64,000 nt of DNA from CAVTND01 sp963735955 (GCA_963735955.1 CAVTND010000017.1:1-64000), one strand, 5' to 3'; positions 38,132 through 47,458 are shown, counted from the first letter of the stretch. Notes: a model not told the origin generated them from the letters alone. Numbers and translations are program-made.

Positions 38132-39628
38132 TCACTTCAACTGATACAGGGGGTCGAGCAATGCGCTGCGCAAGACATCGAATCCAAGCGCACTGCTTTC
38201 GGTGGTCGCCGGCGTCGATGCCATGGGTGGCACCGCCAGCACGAGTTCCGCGAGTCGTTCCTGTTCGCTGATGGGCAGCGGTCGCTCGGCGGCGAAACCA
38301 ACCCCCTTCAGCCAGGCAACCGGATCGATCGTCACGGCGGGCATCTGTTCGAGTGCGCGCAGACGGCGCCGCAGCGGATTTTCGTTGCCGGTCGAAGCCA
38401 TCATCGCCTCATCCAGGACCGGCGCGCCTCCGAGCGCGCGCTCGATGAATTGCTTGCGTGCCAATAAAGTCTGCGTATTGATCCAGGCTTCGCCACCAGG
38501 CCAGCCGCGCACGTTCGGCGCGGAAAACAGGTTTTGACCCATGCCGGCGACGACCACGGCCGCTGCAGCCGGCACTGCAATCGATCCTCCCGATTGACGC
38601 ACCAGACCGATCATCACCTCGACCGGAGCCTTGATCATCGCCGTGTCGTCGCGATGCTCAATCACTTCCGGCTGCAGCAGAAGCGCGCGAACCACCCGAT
38701 CGATTCGCCAACCGCCTGAGCGAAACTGTGCTGCGATCGCGATTACTCGAACCGGATCCGGTTGCTGCGAAACAAACTCCCGCCACAGCTTGGCAACGAT
38801 GAACTCCGCCGCCGCGGGTTGCACCAGCAGGATGTCGAGTACGGCATCGCCATCGAAGTCGCCGCTGCGCCCAAACACGGTCTTCACCCCATGATCATGC
38901 AGTCCCCGGCGAAACACGAAGCTGCCCTGGTCAGGATCGATGCTCCAGCCGGTAAAGGCGCGCGCCGCTTCCTTGATGTCGCGCTCGCTGTAGGCGCCTT
39001 CGCCCAGTGTGAACAACTCCATCACTTCGCGTGCGAAGTTTTCGTTAGGAGCCCCCTGCCGGCTGGTGGCCGAATCGAGATAGATCAGCATCGCCGGGTC
39101 CTTGGCGATGGCGTGCAGCAGGGTGTCGAATCGGCCGAGCGCATGCTCACGCAACAGGACGTTCTGGCGGTACATCAGCTGGGCATAGCGGACCTTCGGC
39201 TGCGCCGAGACAAAATGGTTGTGCCAGAACAGGGTCATGCGCTCGGTCAGCGGCGAAGCGGTCGTCGCCATTTCGCGCAGCCACCAGCCACGCAATTCGA
39301 GCCCCATGCGAATCTGTCGGGCGCGCTCGGCCTGGCGCTGTTCCTCGTTCATCGCGCGGTATGCCCGCGGTGAAACGATCACCTCGTCGATCCAGGTCGG
39401 CGGACTTGTCCCGGCTCGGGTCTGTGTATCGGCGAGCAGGCGATCGACCGCCATTACATGCGTCAGCCCGGCCACCGAGTTGACCTCGACTTCGTTCGGA
39501 GCAAATCCCGCGCGCGTCAGCAGCCTGCGTGCGCGTTCGGGGCCGAGCGGGCCGTCCAGGCTCCAGGAGGCTGCGCTGCAAACAGCCAGCAACAGGAAGA
39601 CGGCCATCCGTGTGGTCAGCAGCTTCAC
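38132..39628 (-). CDS. DUF1800 family protein, exported
   Basis: This 498-residue protein has an N-terminal signal (VFLLLAVCSAASWS) and the DUF1800 pattern: RLLTRAGFAPNEVEV, MTLFWHNHFVSAQPKVR, LLREHALGRFDTLLHAIAKDPAMLIYLD, NENFAREVMELFTLGEG and EAARAFTGWSID. The conserved His and Asp hint at a hydrolytic or metal-binding activity, but none is established. Its start overlaps the stop of the upstream PEQR-repeat gene by four bases. It forms a three-gene exported operon with that gene and DUF1501. Confidence 0.88.
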   Translation of the reverse strand: MKLLTTRMAVFLLLAVCSAASWSLDGPLGPERARRLLTRAGFAPNEVEVNSVAGLTHVMAVDRLLADTQTRAGTSPPTWIDEVIVSPRAYRAMNEEQRQAERARQIRMGLELRGWWLREMATTASPLTERMTLFWHNHFVSAQPKVRYAQLMYRQNVLLREHALGRFDTLLHAIAKDPAMLIYLDSATSRQGAPNENFAREVMELFTLGEGAYSERDIKEAARAFTGWSIDPDQGSFVFRRGLHDHGVKTVFGRSGDFDGDAVLDILLVQPAAAEFIVAKLWREFVSQQPDPVRVIAIAAQFRSGGWRIDRVVRALLLQPEVIEHRDDTAMIKAPVEVMIGLVRQSGGSIAVPAAAAVVVAGMGQNLFSAPNVRGWPGGEAWINTQTLLARKQFIERALGGAPVLDEAMMASTGNENPLRRRLRALEQMPAVTIDPVAWLKGVGFAAERPLPISEQERLAELVLAVPPMASTPATTESSALGFDVLRSALLDPLYQLK

Positions 39629-40149
39629 TTGCCGTTTCCCTTCGGCGCGCCGCGATACAGATCGCGCTGGGCGTCGCGGATCTGCTCGCGCAGGCGTTGT
39701 CGTTCTTCCGGACTCAGTTCGTGGCGCGGGAGCTTGCCGGCTTCTGCGCGATCGCGCTGCTCGACAAAGCGGCTCCGCATCGCATCGCGTTCGGCCGGGC
39801 TCATGCGTTCCCAGGCCTTGCGCCTTTCTTCCGGCGACAGGCGACGCATCAGCGCCTCACGCTGTTCCGGCGCGAGACGCTGGAGCATCTGCTGTCGTTG
39901 CTCGGGCTGCAGCCTCTGCCAGGCGTTGGCCCGTTCCTGGGGCGAGCGCGCGGAGCGAAATGCTTCGCGCTGCTCCGGCGTCATCATCTGCAGGAATTCC
40001 TGCCTTTGCTCGGGCGTCAGTCGCAGCGCCTGGCCGGCGTCGGGTACGGCTTCGGCCGCGCTGGAGCCGCCTGCGCACGCCAAAGCGGCGGCCGCAAGCA
40101 GGGGCCCGAGCCCGGCCCTGAGAATTGACAGTGAAAACATGTCCCGCAT
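39625..40149 (-). CDS. Periplasmic PEQR-repeat protein (DUF3106/LTXXQ-like)
   Basis: This 174-residue protein has a signal peptide (LGPLLAAAALACAGGSSAAEA), then repeated helical units each starting with a PEQR or PEER box: LTPEQRQEFLQ, MTPEQREAFRS, LQPEQRQQMLQ, LAPEQREALMR, LSPEERRKAWE, MSPAERDAMRS, LSPEERQRLRE. Such repeats occur in DUF3106 proteins and recall the LTXXQ motifs of Spy/CpxP periplasmic chaperones. ATG 40149 or 40140 are both possible starts. It is divergent from ompR by about 140 bases, so it could be an OmpR target; that is inference from position only. Confidence 0.65.
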   Translation of the reverse strand: MRDMFSLSILRAGLGPLLAAAALACAGGSSAAEAVPDAGQALRLTPEQRQEFLQMMTPEQREAFRSARSPQERANAWQRLQPEQRQQMLQRLAPEQREALMRRLSPEERRKAWERMSPAERDAMRSRFVEQRDRAEAGKLPRHELSPEERQRLREQIRDAQRDLYRGAPKGNGK

Positions 40150-40290
40150 GCTAGTTCGACCATCGCCACGATTGGAACAATTGTCAGCGCAAGCGAGGCG
40201 AACTCTGGGTAAAGTCTGTAACAGTTTGTACCGCGCCAAGCTCGCGCACGAACTGCAACGTAGTGTTCGGCCCTCCGCAGTGAGACCACG

Positions 40291-41016
40291 ATGAGCAAGG
40301 CTGGCCCTTTGAAAGTACTGGTTCTCGACGACGATCAGCGTCTGCGCGATCTGCTGCGCCGCTATTTGGGCGAGAACGGCTTCAACGTCTTCGTCGCCGA
40401 GAATGCGCCCTCGTTCAATCGCCTGTGGCTGCGCGAGCGCTTCGATGTGCTGATTCTCGATCTGATGATGCCGGGGGAGGATGGTCTGTCCATCCTGCGC
40501 CGCCTGCGCGGCGCCAATGACCGCACTCCGATCATCATGTTGACTGCCAAGGGTGACGACGTCGACCGGATTGTCGGGCTCGAGATGGGCGCGGACGACT
40601 ATCTGCCCAAACCCTTCAACCCGCGCGAACTGCTGGCGCGAATGAATGCCGTACTGCGACGCAAACCCGAGGACGAGACGCCTGGAGCGCCCGCCGGCGG
40701 CAGCGGCCCGGTCGAATTTGGCGGCCTTGTGCTGGATCTTTCGACCCGCACCCTGACCCGGGATGGCGAAGCGGTGCCCTTGACGACCGGCGAATTCGCC
40801 GTGCTCAAGGCATTTGCCCGTCATCCAAACATCCCGCTGTCGCGCGAGAAATTGATGGAAATGGCGCGTGGGCGCGAGTACGAGGCGTTCGATCGCAGTC
40901 TCGACGTGCAGATTTCCAGGCTGCGCAAGCTGATCGAGCCCGATCCTGGCAAGCCGCGCTACATCCAGACGGTCTGGGGTCTGGGTTATGTCTTCATTCC
41001 CGACGGGCAGGCCTGA
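40291..41016 (+). CDS. ompR: Response regulator OmpR
   Basis: The 241-residue protein has a receiver domain with the acidic pocket VLVLDDDQRL, the phospho-acceptor Asp in VLILDLMMPGEDGL, the Thr/Ser switch MLTAKGDD and the Lys in LPKPFNPREL. A winged-helix DNA-binding domain follows (RTLTRDGEAVPLTTGEFAVLK, RSLDVQISRLRKLIEPD, VWGLGYVF). It is closest to OmpR by overall pattern. The envZ-type kinase follows 18 bases later. Confidence 0.9.
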   Translation: MSKAGPLKVLVLDDDQRLRDLLRRYLGENGFNVFVAENAPSFNRLWLRERFDVLILDLMMPGEDGLSILRRLRGANDRTPIIMLTAKGDDVDRIVGLEMGADDYLPKPFNPRELLARMNAVLRRKPEDETPGAPAGGSGPVEFGGLVLDLSTRTLTRDGEAVPLTTGEFAVLKAFARHPNIPLSREKLMEMARGREYEAFDRSLDVQISRLRKLIEPDPGKPRYIQTVWGLGYVFIPDGQA

Positions 41017-41034
41017 GCCATCCCAATATCAACG

Positions 41035-42363
41035 ATGCGCTCGCCATCGCTGTTCTGGCGCACCCTGCTGCTGGTGCTGTTGCTGATCGTCGCGAGCCTC
41101 GCTGCCTGGCTGCAGAGTTTTCGCGTATTCGAACGGACACCGCGCGCCCAGAGCATCGCGCAGCAGGTCGTATCCGTCGTCAACGTGACTCGCGCTGCGC
41201 TTCTGTACTCGGACCCCTTTGTTCGGCGCGATCTGCTCGCAGAACTGGCTACCAATGAAGGCATTCGCATCTATCCGCTGGAAGCCGATGACAAGGTGAC
41301 GCCCTTGCCCGATCAGCCGCTGGTGAGGCTGATTGAAAAGGAGATCATTGCCAAGCTCGGCGCCGGGACCCAGGTGGCATCAGCAGTCGATGGCGTCAGC
41401 GGAATCTGGATCAGCCTGTCGATCGACGACGATCGTTACTGGGTGTTCATCAATCGTGATCCGGCGGCGCGAGCTTTCGGCACCCAATGGATCGGCTGGG
41501 CAGCGGTGGCGCTATTGCTGTCTGTTCTGGGCGCCATACTGATCACCCGCCTGATCAATCGGCCCCTGGCCAACTTATCGTCGGCCGCCGCCCAACTGGG
41601 TCGTGGTCAGTCGCCCCCGCTGCTTCCCGCCACCGGGCCGGTCGAAATCCGGACCGTCAATGAAAGCTTCAACCGGATGGTCGGAGACCTGGCCAAGCTC
41701 GAAGCGGACCGCGCGGTGCTCCTGGCCGGGATCTCGCATGATCTGCGCACGCCGATGACCCGCATGCGGCTCGAACTTGAGATGGCGCCACTGCCGGACC
41801 CGACCAGAAAGTCGATGGGTGAGGATCTGGCCCAGATGGACGCGATCGTGCGACAGTTCCTGGACTATGCGCGCAGCACCCCGCAGCAGGCCGCCGAAGA
41901 CATCGAGCTCGCGCTGCTGATCGAAGCTGCCGTGCGTCGCTCGCGCTTCGACACCATGCCGAATGCGCGCATCGATCTCGGGCTCGCGCGTGGCGTCCTG
42001 GTTTCGGGTTATCGCACTGAACTCGAACGCGCGCTCGACAATCTTCTGACCAACGCCGAACGTTATGGGTGCGACCCCCAAACCGGCGCGCTCGACCTGA
42101 CCGTGAAACTCACAAGTGACCACGAATCGGCACTGATCAGCGTGACGGACCGCGGCCCCGGAGTCCCGGCCGACGCGGTGGAACGCCTGCTGCGGCCGTT
42201 CGAGCGCGGCGAGATTGCGCGCGGCGGCAGCTCCGGGGCCGGCCTGGGCCTGCCCATCGTGCAGCGAATCGCCCGCATGCACGGCGGCGAACTGAGGCTG
42301 GTGGCCGCCGCACCGCACGGCCTCTGTGCCGAGCTTTCGCTTCCCCTCGGGCGCACTGCCTGA
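41035..42363 (+). CDS. envZ: Sensor histidine kinase EnvZ-like
   Basis: The 442-residue protein has two membrane segments (about residues 6-24 and 152-171) flanking a periplasmic sensor region, then HAMP (LINRPLANLSSAAAQLGRGQ). The H-box is LAGISHDLRTPMTRMRLELEM with the phospho-His, followed by the N-box LDNLLTNAERYG, G1 VTDRGPGVP and G2 GAGLGLPIVQRIARMHGG. It phosphorylates the adjacent OmpR. The stimulus (osmolarity in enterobacteria) is not predictable here. It converges on terC. Confidence 0.9.
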   Translation: MRSPSLFWRTLLLVLLLIVASLAAWLQSFRVFERTPRAQSIAQQVVSVVNVTRAALLYSDPFVRRDLLAELATNEGIRIYPLEADDKVTPLPDQPLVRLIEKEIIAKLGAGTQVASAVDGVSGIWISLSIDDDRYWVFINRDPAARAFGTQWIGWAAVALLLSVLGAILITRLINRPLANLSSAAAQLGRGQSPPLLPATGPVEIRTVNESFNRMVGDLAKLEADRAVLLAGISHDLRTPMTRMRLELEMAPLPDPTRKSMGEDLAQMDAIVRQFLDYARSTPQQAAEDIELALLIEAAVRRSRFDTMPNARIDLGLARGVLVSGYRTELERALDNLLTNAERYGCDPQTGALDLTVKLTSDHESALISVTDRGPGVPADAVERLLRPFERGEIARGGSSGAGLGLPIVQRIARMHGGELRLVAAAPHGLCAELSLPLGRTA

Positions 42364-42372
42364 GCAGCCGGT

Positions 42373-43137
42373 CTACTTTTCCTGCTTCGGTACGCCGTCC
42401 GCCTTGTACGCAGAATGCAGATGCACTGGCTTGACACGCCTGCGCATCCGGATATTCAGCATCTCCACCACTACCGAGAACGCCATGGCGAAGTAGACGT
42501 AGCCCTTGGGTACATGGTGATCGAAGCCTTCGGCAATCAGCACGACACCCACCATCACCAGGAACGAAAGCGCCAACATCTTGATCGTCGGGTGATCCGA
42601 GACAAAGCGACCGATGGTTCCGGCGAACACCATCATCAGGCCGACCGAGGTCACCACAGCGGCGATCATGACGGGCAGATCATCGACCATGCCTACCGCG
42701 GTAATGATCGAGTCGAGCGAGAACACCAGATCGACCAGCATGATCTGCACGATGACGGCGGCAAACGTGGCCTTGACCGCATTGGACGTTTCGCCTTCTT
42801 CGCCCTCCATCGACTGATGGATCTCGCCGGTGCTTTTCCAGATCAGGAACAGGCCGCCCAGTATCAGGACCAGGTCGCGCCCCGAAATGTCCTGGTGCAG
42901 AACGGTGAACAGCGGCGCCGTCAGGCCGATGATCCAGGCCAGCGCCAGCAGCAGGCCGATGCGCATGAACATGGCCATGAACAGGCCCAGGCGGCGCGCC
43001 ACTTCGCGCCGTTCCTTGGGCAGCTTGTCGACCAGGATGGAGATGAAGATGATGTTGTCGATGCCAAGGACAAGTTCCAGCGCGGTCAGCGTGGCAAATG
43101 CGATCCACGCCTGCGGGTCGGTCAGCAACTGAACCAT
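42373..43137 (-). CDS. TerC family integral membrane protein
   Basis: This 254-residue protein has seven to eight hydrophobic segments with the TerC signature acidic residues: LTALELVLGIDNIIFISILVDKLP and IMLVDLVFSLDSIITAVGMV. TerC proteins are linked to metal efflux or loading of exported metalloenzymes and to tellurite resistance. The C terminus after the last helix is basic (RMRRRVKPVHLH). It is not part of a ter gene cluster here, so tellurite resistance should not be assumed. Confidence 0.88.
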   Translation of the reverse strand: MVQLLTDPQAWIAFATLTALELVLGIDNIIFISILVDKLPKERREVARRLGLFMAMFMRIGLLLALAWIIGLTAPLFTVLHQDISGRDLVLILGGLFLIWKSTGEIHQSMEGEEGETSNAVKATFAAVIVQIMLVDLVFSLDSIITAVGMVDDLPVMIAAVVTSVGLMMVFAGTIGRFVSDHPTIKMLALSFLVMVGVVLIAEGFDHHVPKGYVYFAMAFSVVVEMLNIRMRRRVKPVHLHSAYKADGVPKQEK

Positions 43138-43240
43138 CGTCAGGCCCCCATGGTCGGAACAAGGAGCGACGCTAGCGTGAAATGCCCATGGTCGTCACGC
43201 ATCCGCCGCGGCGCTTGATCCGGCTCGATCGTGATCCGGT

Positions 43241-43859
43241 TCAATGGAGCCAGCGCGCATTGCGGGCCAGTTGCTGCAATGCGCGCAGCCCCTCGGCACC
43301 TTGCGCCCTGGCCAGGGGCAGCAAGCCGGATTGCCAGCAATGCGGTGGCGAAGGCATCGGCTGCGGCTGAATGGCGTGCCACCAGCGGGATCGCAAAGTG
43401 CTGCAACCATTCGTCGAGCGACCTGAGGCGCGCCTTGGGCTCGAGCGCAGGCGCCAGCTCGGCGAGATCGAGCCATGGATTGTCGAACGGCAATTCGCCC
43501 CAAACGCTGGCCGCGCGCGCCAGGAAACCGCGATCAAATGGCGCATGAAAGGCCAGCAGGGGTGCGGCGCCGACGTACTCCAGAAAGCCTTGCACCGCAT
43601 GACGGGGATCGACGCCGTTGAGCTGCGCTTCGGCTCCGATGCCATGCACCAGGATATTGCCGTGCGAGCTGGCGGTTCTCTGCCGGACGACGGTCTCGAA
43701 GCTATCGGCGGGACGCACCCTGTCATTCACGATGGCCACGGCTCCGATCGAGATTAGCGCGTCGCTGGCGCTATCCATGCCGCTGGTTTCCACATCGACG
43801 ACAACCCAGCGTCGATCCCGCTCGGCAATCGATTTTCGCCACTTCCGAAACAGTCCCAC
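43241..43859 (-). CDS. 3'-5' exonuclease, DEDDh family (one frameshift)
   Basis: The rebuilt protein of about 206 residues resembles the epsilon subunit fold: ExoI WVVVDVETSGMD with the metal-binding Asp and Glu, ExoII LLAFHAPFDRGFL, ExoIII ARHSAAADAFATALL. One extra base near 43325 diverts the frame. Correcting it gives LLPLARAQGAEGLRALQQLA and a natural stop at 43241. It follows the CBS/DUF294 gene by four bases; this exonuclease-DUF294 pairing is common in proteobacteria. Confidence 0.85.
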
Positions 43860-43863
43860 CTGC

Positions 43864-45789
43864 CTAACCCGGAAAGTCCAGCTCGAGGCGCTGTTGCAAT
43901 TTGCGCGCCTGCCGGAACGCTTCGTTGACTATGCGGCGATCGAGCGGCGAAAGGTCGGCCCAGGCAATCCAATTCGGATTGTCGGCCGCGTCGCCGGCCG
44001 GCTCTGACGTGGGGCGCACGGCACGCTGATGCTGGGCGCGCAGCCGCATCAACTGGAAATACTCGAAGCTCGCGATCCACGCCCTGGCATCGATTTCAGG
44101 CAGCCGGTCCATCGTCGCCAGCTGTCGCAACCGTTCCGCCGTGTTGATCTCGTCCAGACCGGCCGCCAGGGCCCAGATTCGTGCGCCGTCTACAAATGGC
44201 ACGGTGCCATGCATCTTGAGATCGACCCCGTCGCCGGGATTGTCGCCGAACAGTTCCGCGAAGCGGCCACTCGAAGGTGGTCGATTGCGCAAGGCGTTGT
44301 CCGCCATCTGCTTCAGGAAGCGCAGGTTCAACTGCGCCCGCTGCAGAACATTGGCGTGCAACTCGTGGGCCAGCGATGTCGCGCCGAACAGCGGCCGGAA
44401 ATCAAAGAAAATACTGGCATTGAGCAGGGCCTCGGGGTCGCCGCGTTCAATCCAGCCGGCGAACTGCTCGGTCCATTGAGCTGCGTTCAGGCACCAGGCC
44501 GGATTGCGCGCCATGATGTTGCCCTTGCACAGCGGAAACCCGCACTGCGCGAGGGACTCGTTGATCCAGTCGGCCATTTCCAGCAGGCGGCTGCGCTCAG
44601 CGGCGCCTTCAGCGTACAGGATGCCATTGTCCTGGTCGGTCGCGATTGTCTGCTCGCCACGCCCTTCAGATCCGAACGCGAGCCAGCAAAACTCACTTGC
44701 AAGAACGCCGAAGCGTGCGGCCCCCAGGGACAGGACTCGAGCCGTCAACTGGTCATTGAGGTGGCTGATCAGTCGCGTCAGCTGAGCGGCGACCACGCCC
44801 TGTGCGACCAGGTGATGCGACAGTCGCCGCACATCCGCTGCGATCTGAGCCAGCGTCTCGACGTCCACGGCGCTACGCAAGCTGGCCGAAAGTTGGCGCA
44901 GGGTCAGTCGTTGCAGGGCAAAGAGGTCGCGCTCCGAGACCACGCCAGCAACGCGCACGACACCTTCTCGGCGTTCCATCACGGGGACATGCCGGATCGA
45001 CTGCTCCGCCATCAGCAGCATGGCATCCGCAGCTGTGTCTCGAGTATCCAGGGTCTGAACATCTGCAGTCATCACGCGCCGCACCGGCGCTGACAGTGGA
45101 ACCTCCGGCAGGATCACCCGCCCGATCAGGTCGGTGCGAGTCAGGATGCCGACGACACGCTCGTCCGGACGATCAAGCTCTCGATCGACCACAACGACCG
45201 AGCCAACCTGCCCGGCCTGCATGCGATCCAGCGCATCGCGCAAGGCTGTGTCGGGATCACAGGTTACCGCCGGAGCGCGGATCAATTCGCCCAGCGCCAT
45301 TCCCATCGTGTGTTCGACACTGGCCTCGCTTGCATAGGTCTGCTGAAGTTCGTGCCGCGACCGATCGAGCATCGCGCCGAGCCTGCGCGTGCAGAAATTC
45401 AGAAAGACGGGGCTGCGCTGCGTCAGCTGTTCGAATCCGAGGCGCGGCAGCAGCAGGCAGAAGGTGTCACCAACCGAGCGGTACGTGAGGGCGACGGGCC
45501 GTTGTGCGAGCAGGGCGCCGGCCGGGAAACAATCGCCGACCCCCGCTTCGTAGGCAACGGTGTGTTCGAGGTCATCGTCCTGGACCCGACCCTGCACCCG
45601 ACCCTGCTTGACAATGAGCAAGTGCTCCGGCGTCGAATCGCCCGGCGCCAGAACGACATCGCCCGGGCCGTAGTAGGCCAGTTCAACGTGTTCAAGCAGG
45701 AAATCGAGGTCGTTCGCAGCCATCGCCGCAAACGGCAGATGGGCACTCAGAATCTGTCGAAGCGCCGCCGTGATTGTGGGTGCCGCCAT
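43864..45789 (-). CDS. Cyclic-nucleotide-binding/CBS/DUF294 nucleotidyltransferase-like protein
   Basis: This 641-residue cytoplasmic protein has a cNMP-binding-like domain (residues about 15-135, YYGPGDVVLAPGD), two CBS domains (about 155-295, with VVVVDRELDRPDERVVGILTRTDL and HVPVMERREGVVRVAGVVSERDL), a DUF294 nucleotidyltransferase-like domain with FGSEGRGEQTIATDQDNGI, and a DUF294 C-terminal helical domain. The GS...D.D pattern matches GlnD-like nucleotidyltransferases, so it may modify a partner protein in response to a nucleotide. Such proteins are often near acetate symporter genes; none is here. Confidence 0.88.
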   Translation of the reverse strand: MAAPTITAALRQILSAHLPFAAMAANDLDFLLEHVELAYYGPGDVVLAPGDSTPEHLLIVKQGRVQGRVQDDDLEHTVAYEAGVGDCFPAGALLAQRPVALTYRSVGDTFCLLLPRLGFEQLTQRSPVFLNFCTRRLGAMLDRSRHELQQTYASEASVEHTMGMALGELIRAPAVTCDPDTALRDALDRMQAGQVGSVVVVDRELDRPDERVVGILTRTDLIGRVILPEVPLSAPVRRVMTADVQTLDTRDTAADAMLLMAEQSIRHVPVMERREGVVRVAGVVSERDLFALQRLTLRQLSASLRSAVDVETLAQIAADVRRLSHHLVAQGVVAAQLTRLISHLNDQLTARVLSLGAARFGVLASEFCWLAFGSEGRGEQTIATDQDNGILYAEGAAERSRLLEMADWINESLAQCGFPLCKGNIMARNPAWCLNAAQWTEQFAGWIERGDPEALLNASIFFDFRPLFGATSLAHELHANVLQRAQLNLRFLKQMADNALRNRPPSSGRFAELFGDNPGDGVDLKMHGTVPFVDGARIWALAAGLDEINTAERLRQLATMDRLPEIDARAWIASFEYFQLMRLRAQHQRAVRPTSEPAGDAADNPNWIAWADLSPLDRRIVNEAFRQARKLQQRLELDFPG

Positions 45790-45859
45790 GGACTTTCCGT
45801 GTGGTACTTGCGAGAGACGGTCGCGGCAAGCGAAACTGCTGCCGGCACCCCGCCCCGGT

Positions 45860-45970
45860 TCACTTGTGCCGGTCGTCCTGCTGCTTTGTATCGGACCTAT
45901 GACGGTCGCGCGCGCTGTAGATCATCCAGATCGCGATGACAAGCCCAAGGCCGGCCAGGACGAACTCCAC
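45860..45970 (-). CDS. Small single-pass membrane peptide, 36 residues
   Basis: This short ORF lies between the SPFH gene and the DUF294 gene. It starts at GTG 45970, with AGGA about eight bases upstream, and encodes VEFVLAGLGLVIAIWMIYSA, one plausible membrane helix, then a charged tail (RDRHRSDTKQQDDRHK). It starts ten bases after the SPFH stop and fills an otherwise empty gap. No homologue is recognised. The frame, the ribosome site and the amphipathic end together support a real gene. Confidence 0.55.
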   Translation of the reverse strand: MEFVLAGLGLVIAIWMIYSARDRHRSDTKQQDDRHK

Positions 45971-45980
45971 GGTCCGGTTC

Positions 45981-46924
45981 CTAACGCGGCACCGTCTGCG
46001 ACTTGACTACGGTCAGGGCAGCCGCGATCAGGCTCGATACATCCGCCAGATTGGCCGGCACGATCAGCGTGTTGTTGGTCTTCGCCAGGTTGCTGAAGGC
46101 GTCGACGAAACGATCGGCAACGCGCAGATTGACGGCTTCCATGCCACCCGGCTGGCGAATCGTTTCAGCCACCATCTGAATCGCGCGCGCAGTGGCTTCG
46201 GCGACTGCGAGTGACCGCGCCGGCCTCGCCCTGCGCGATGTTGATCTGCGCCTGCTTCTCGCCTTCCGAGCGCGCGATTTCTGCCTCGCGCGCGCCGGTC
46301 GCGATATTGATCTGCTCCTGCTTGCGACCTTCGGACGACGCGATCAGCGCGCGCTTTTCGCGCTCGGCAGTGATCTGCGCTGCATCGCGTGCAGGATCGC
46401 ATTCGGCGGCGTGATGTCCTTGATCTCGTAGCGCAGCACCTTGACGCCCCAGTTCATCGCCGCCTCGTCGATCGCGGTCACCACGCTGTGGTTGATGAAT
46501 TCGCGCTCCTCGAAGGTCTTGTCGAGTTCGAGCTTGCCGATCACCGAACGCAACGTCGTTTGCGACAGTTGCGTGATCGCCAGAATGTAGTTGCTCGCGC
46601 CGTAGGACGCACGCTGCGGGTCGGTCACCTGGAAATACAACACGCCGTCGACCTGCAGCTGGGTGTTGTCCTTGGTGATGCAGACCTGGCTGGGCGTATC
46701 GAGCGGCACTTCCTTCAGGCTGTGCTTGTAGGCCACGCGGTCGACGAAACGGGATGACGATGTTGAGGCCGGGCTGCAGGGTGGCGTGATACTTGCCGAG
46801 CCGCTCGACGCACCCAGGCGCTCTGCTGCGGCACGACCTTGAACGCCTTGATGACGAAAGTGACGGCAACAATCAATACGACCAGCCGCGATCAGCTACC
46901 AAGTCCATCGATGTAGTGCATCAT
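45981..46924 (-). CDS. SPFH/band 7 (stomatin, QmcA-like) protein, frameshifted
   Basis: Fragments in all three frames assemble in order into about 310 residues. They are a membrane-anchoring N terminus (LIVAVTFVIKAFKVVPQQ), VERLGKYHATLQPGLNIVIPF, the band 7 core (TQLQVDGVLYFQVTDPQRASYG, TLRSVIGKLELDKTFEERE, AAMNWGVKVLRYEIKDI), an Ala/Glu-rich coiled coil and a C-terminal ANLADVSSLIAAALTVVK. SPFH proteins form large membrane cages or microdomains that can bind proteases. ATG 46924 has TAGGAG six bases upstream. At least four one-base breaks occur. It pairs with the nfeD gene just upstream. Confidence 0.82.
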
Positions 46925-46933
46925 GCAGAACTC

Positions 46934-47366
46934 CTACCGCGGCTTGGCGGCAACGATCAGACGATTGGCGTCGATCTCGCGGATCACGAACTCGCCGGGG
47001 ACCGGGGCCTCTCCCGGGCGCCAGCTCAACGTCCCAGTAGCGCCGCGATAGCTCGCACGTGCGGTGCGGCTCGCCGTCCATTGCTCGACCCGCAGGCTCT
47101 GGCCGACGTCCATGTTCTGCACCGGATCCTATCGCCCGGTCGCTCGAGCGCTTGCCGAAGCGCGACGCGCGCAGCCAAAGCGAGCCACCGAGTCCGATCG
47201 CCGCCGCCACGACCAGCTGCAGCACGGAAACGATGCTCCGAGCCAGCGCCGCAAGTCCGGCAACGCCAAGCGCGATGGCGATCACCAGCAGATAGAACGT
47301 GCCGGTCAACAGCTCGGCCACCAGCAGTCCGAAGCCGATCACGAACCACCAGACGTAGCCGTCCAT
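46934..47366 (-). CDS. NfeD family membrane protein, one frameshift
   Basis: The rebuilt protein of about 143 residues has an N-terminal membrane region (VIGFGLLVAELLTGTFYLLVIAIALGV) typical of short NfeD and a C-terminal OB-fold (SASYRGATGTLSWRPGE-like, FVIREIDANRLIVAAKPR). The frame changes near 47125 (one extra base). ATG 47366 follows GGAGGT. NfeD proteins work with SPFH partners, here encoded nine bases downstream. Confidence 0.82.
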
Positions 47367-47458
47367 CGGCACCTCCAGCGCACAGATTGCGCTGCGCGCG
47401 CGTTTTTCAATATCGATTCAGCAGGATTCAGGTGCTCGGGTTTCGCACCGCACCACGA

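Noticed and set aside
42373..43137. Tellurite resistance determinant
   Set aside because: TerC-family membrane proteins are widespread without ter operons; no terABDE genes are nearby.
43140..43240. C-terminal extension of the exonuclease frame
   Set aside because: It follows a frameshift near 43,325; the corrected frame ends at 43,241 with family-like sequence.
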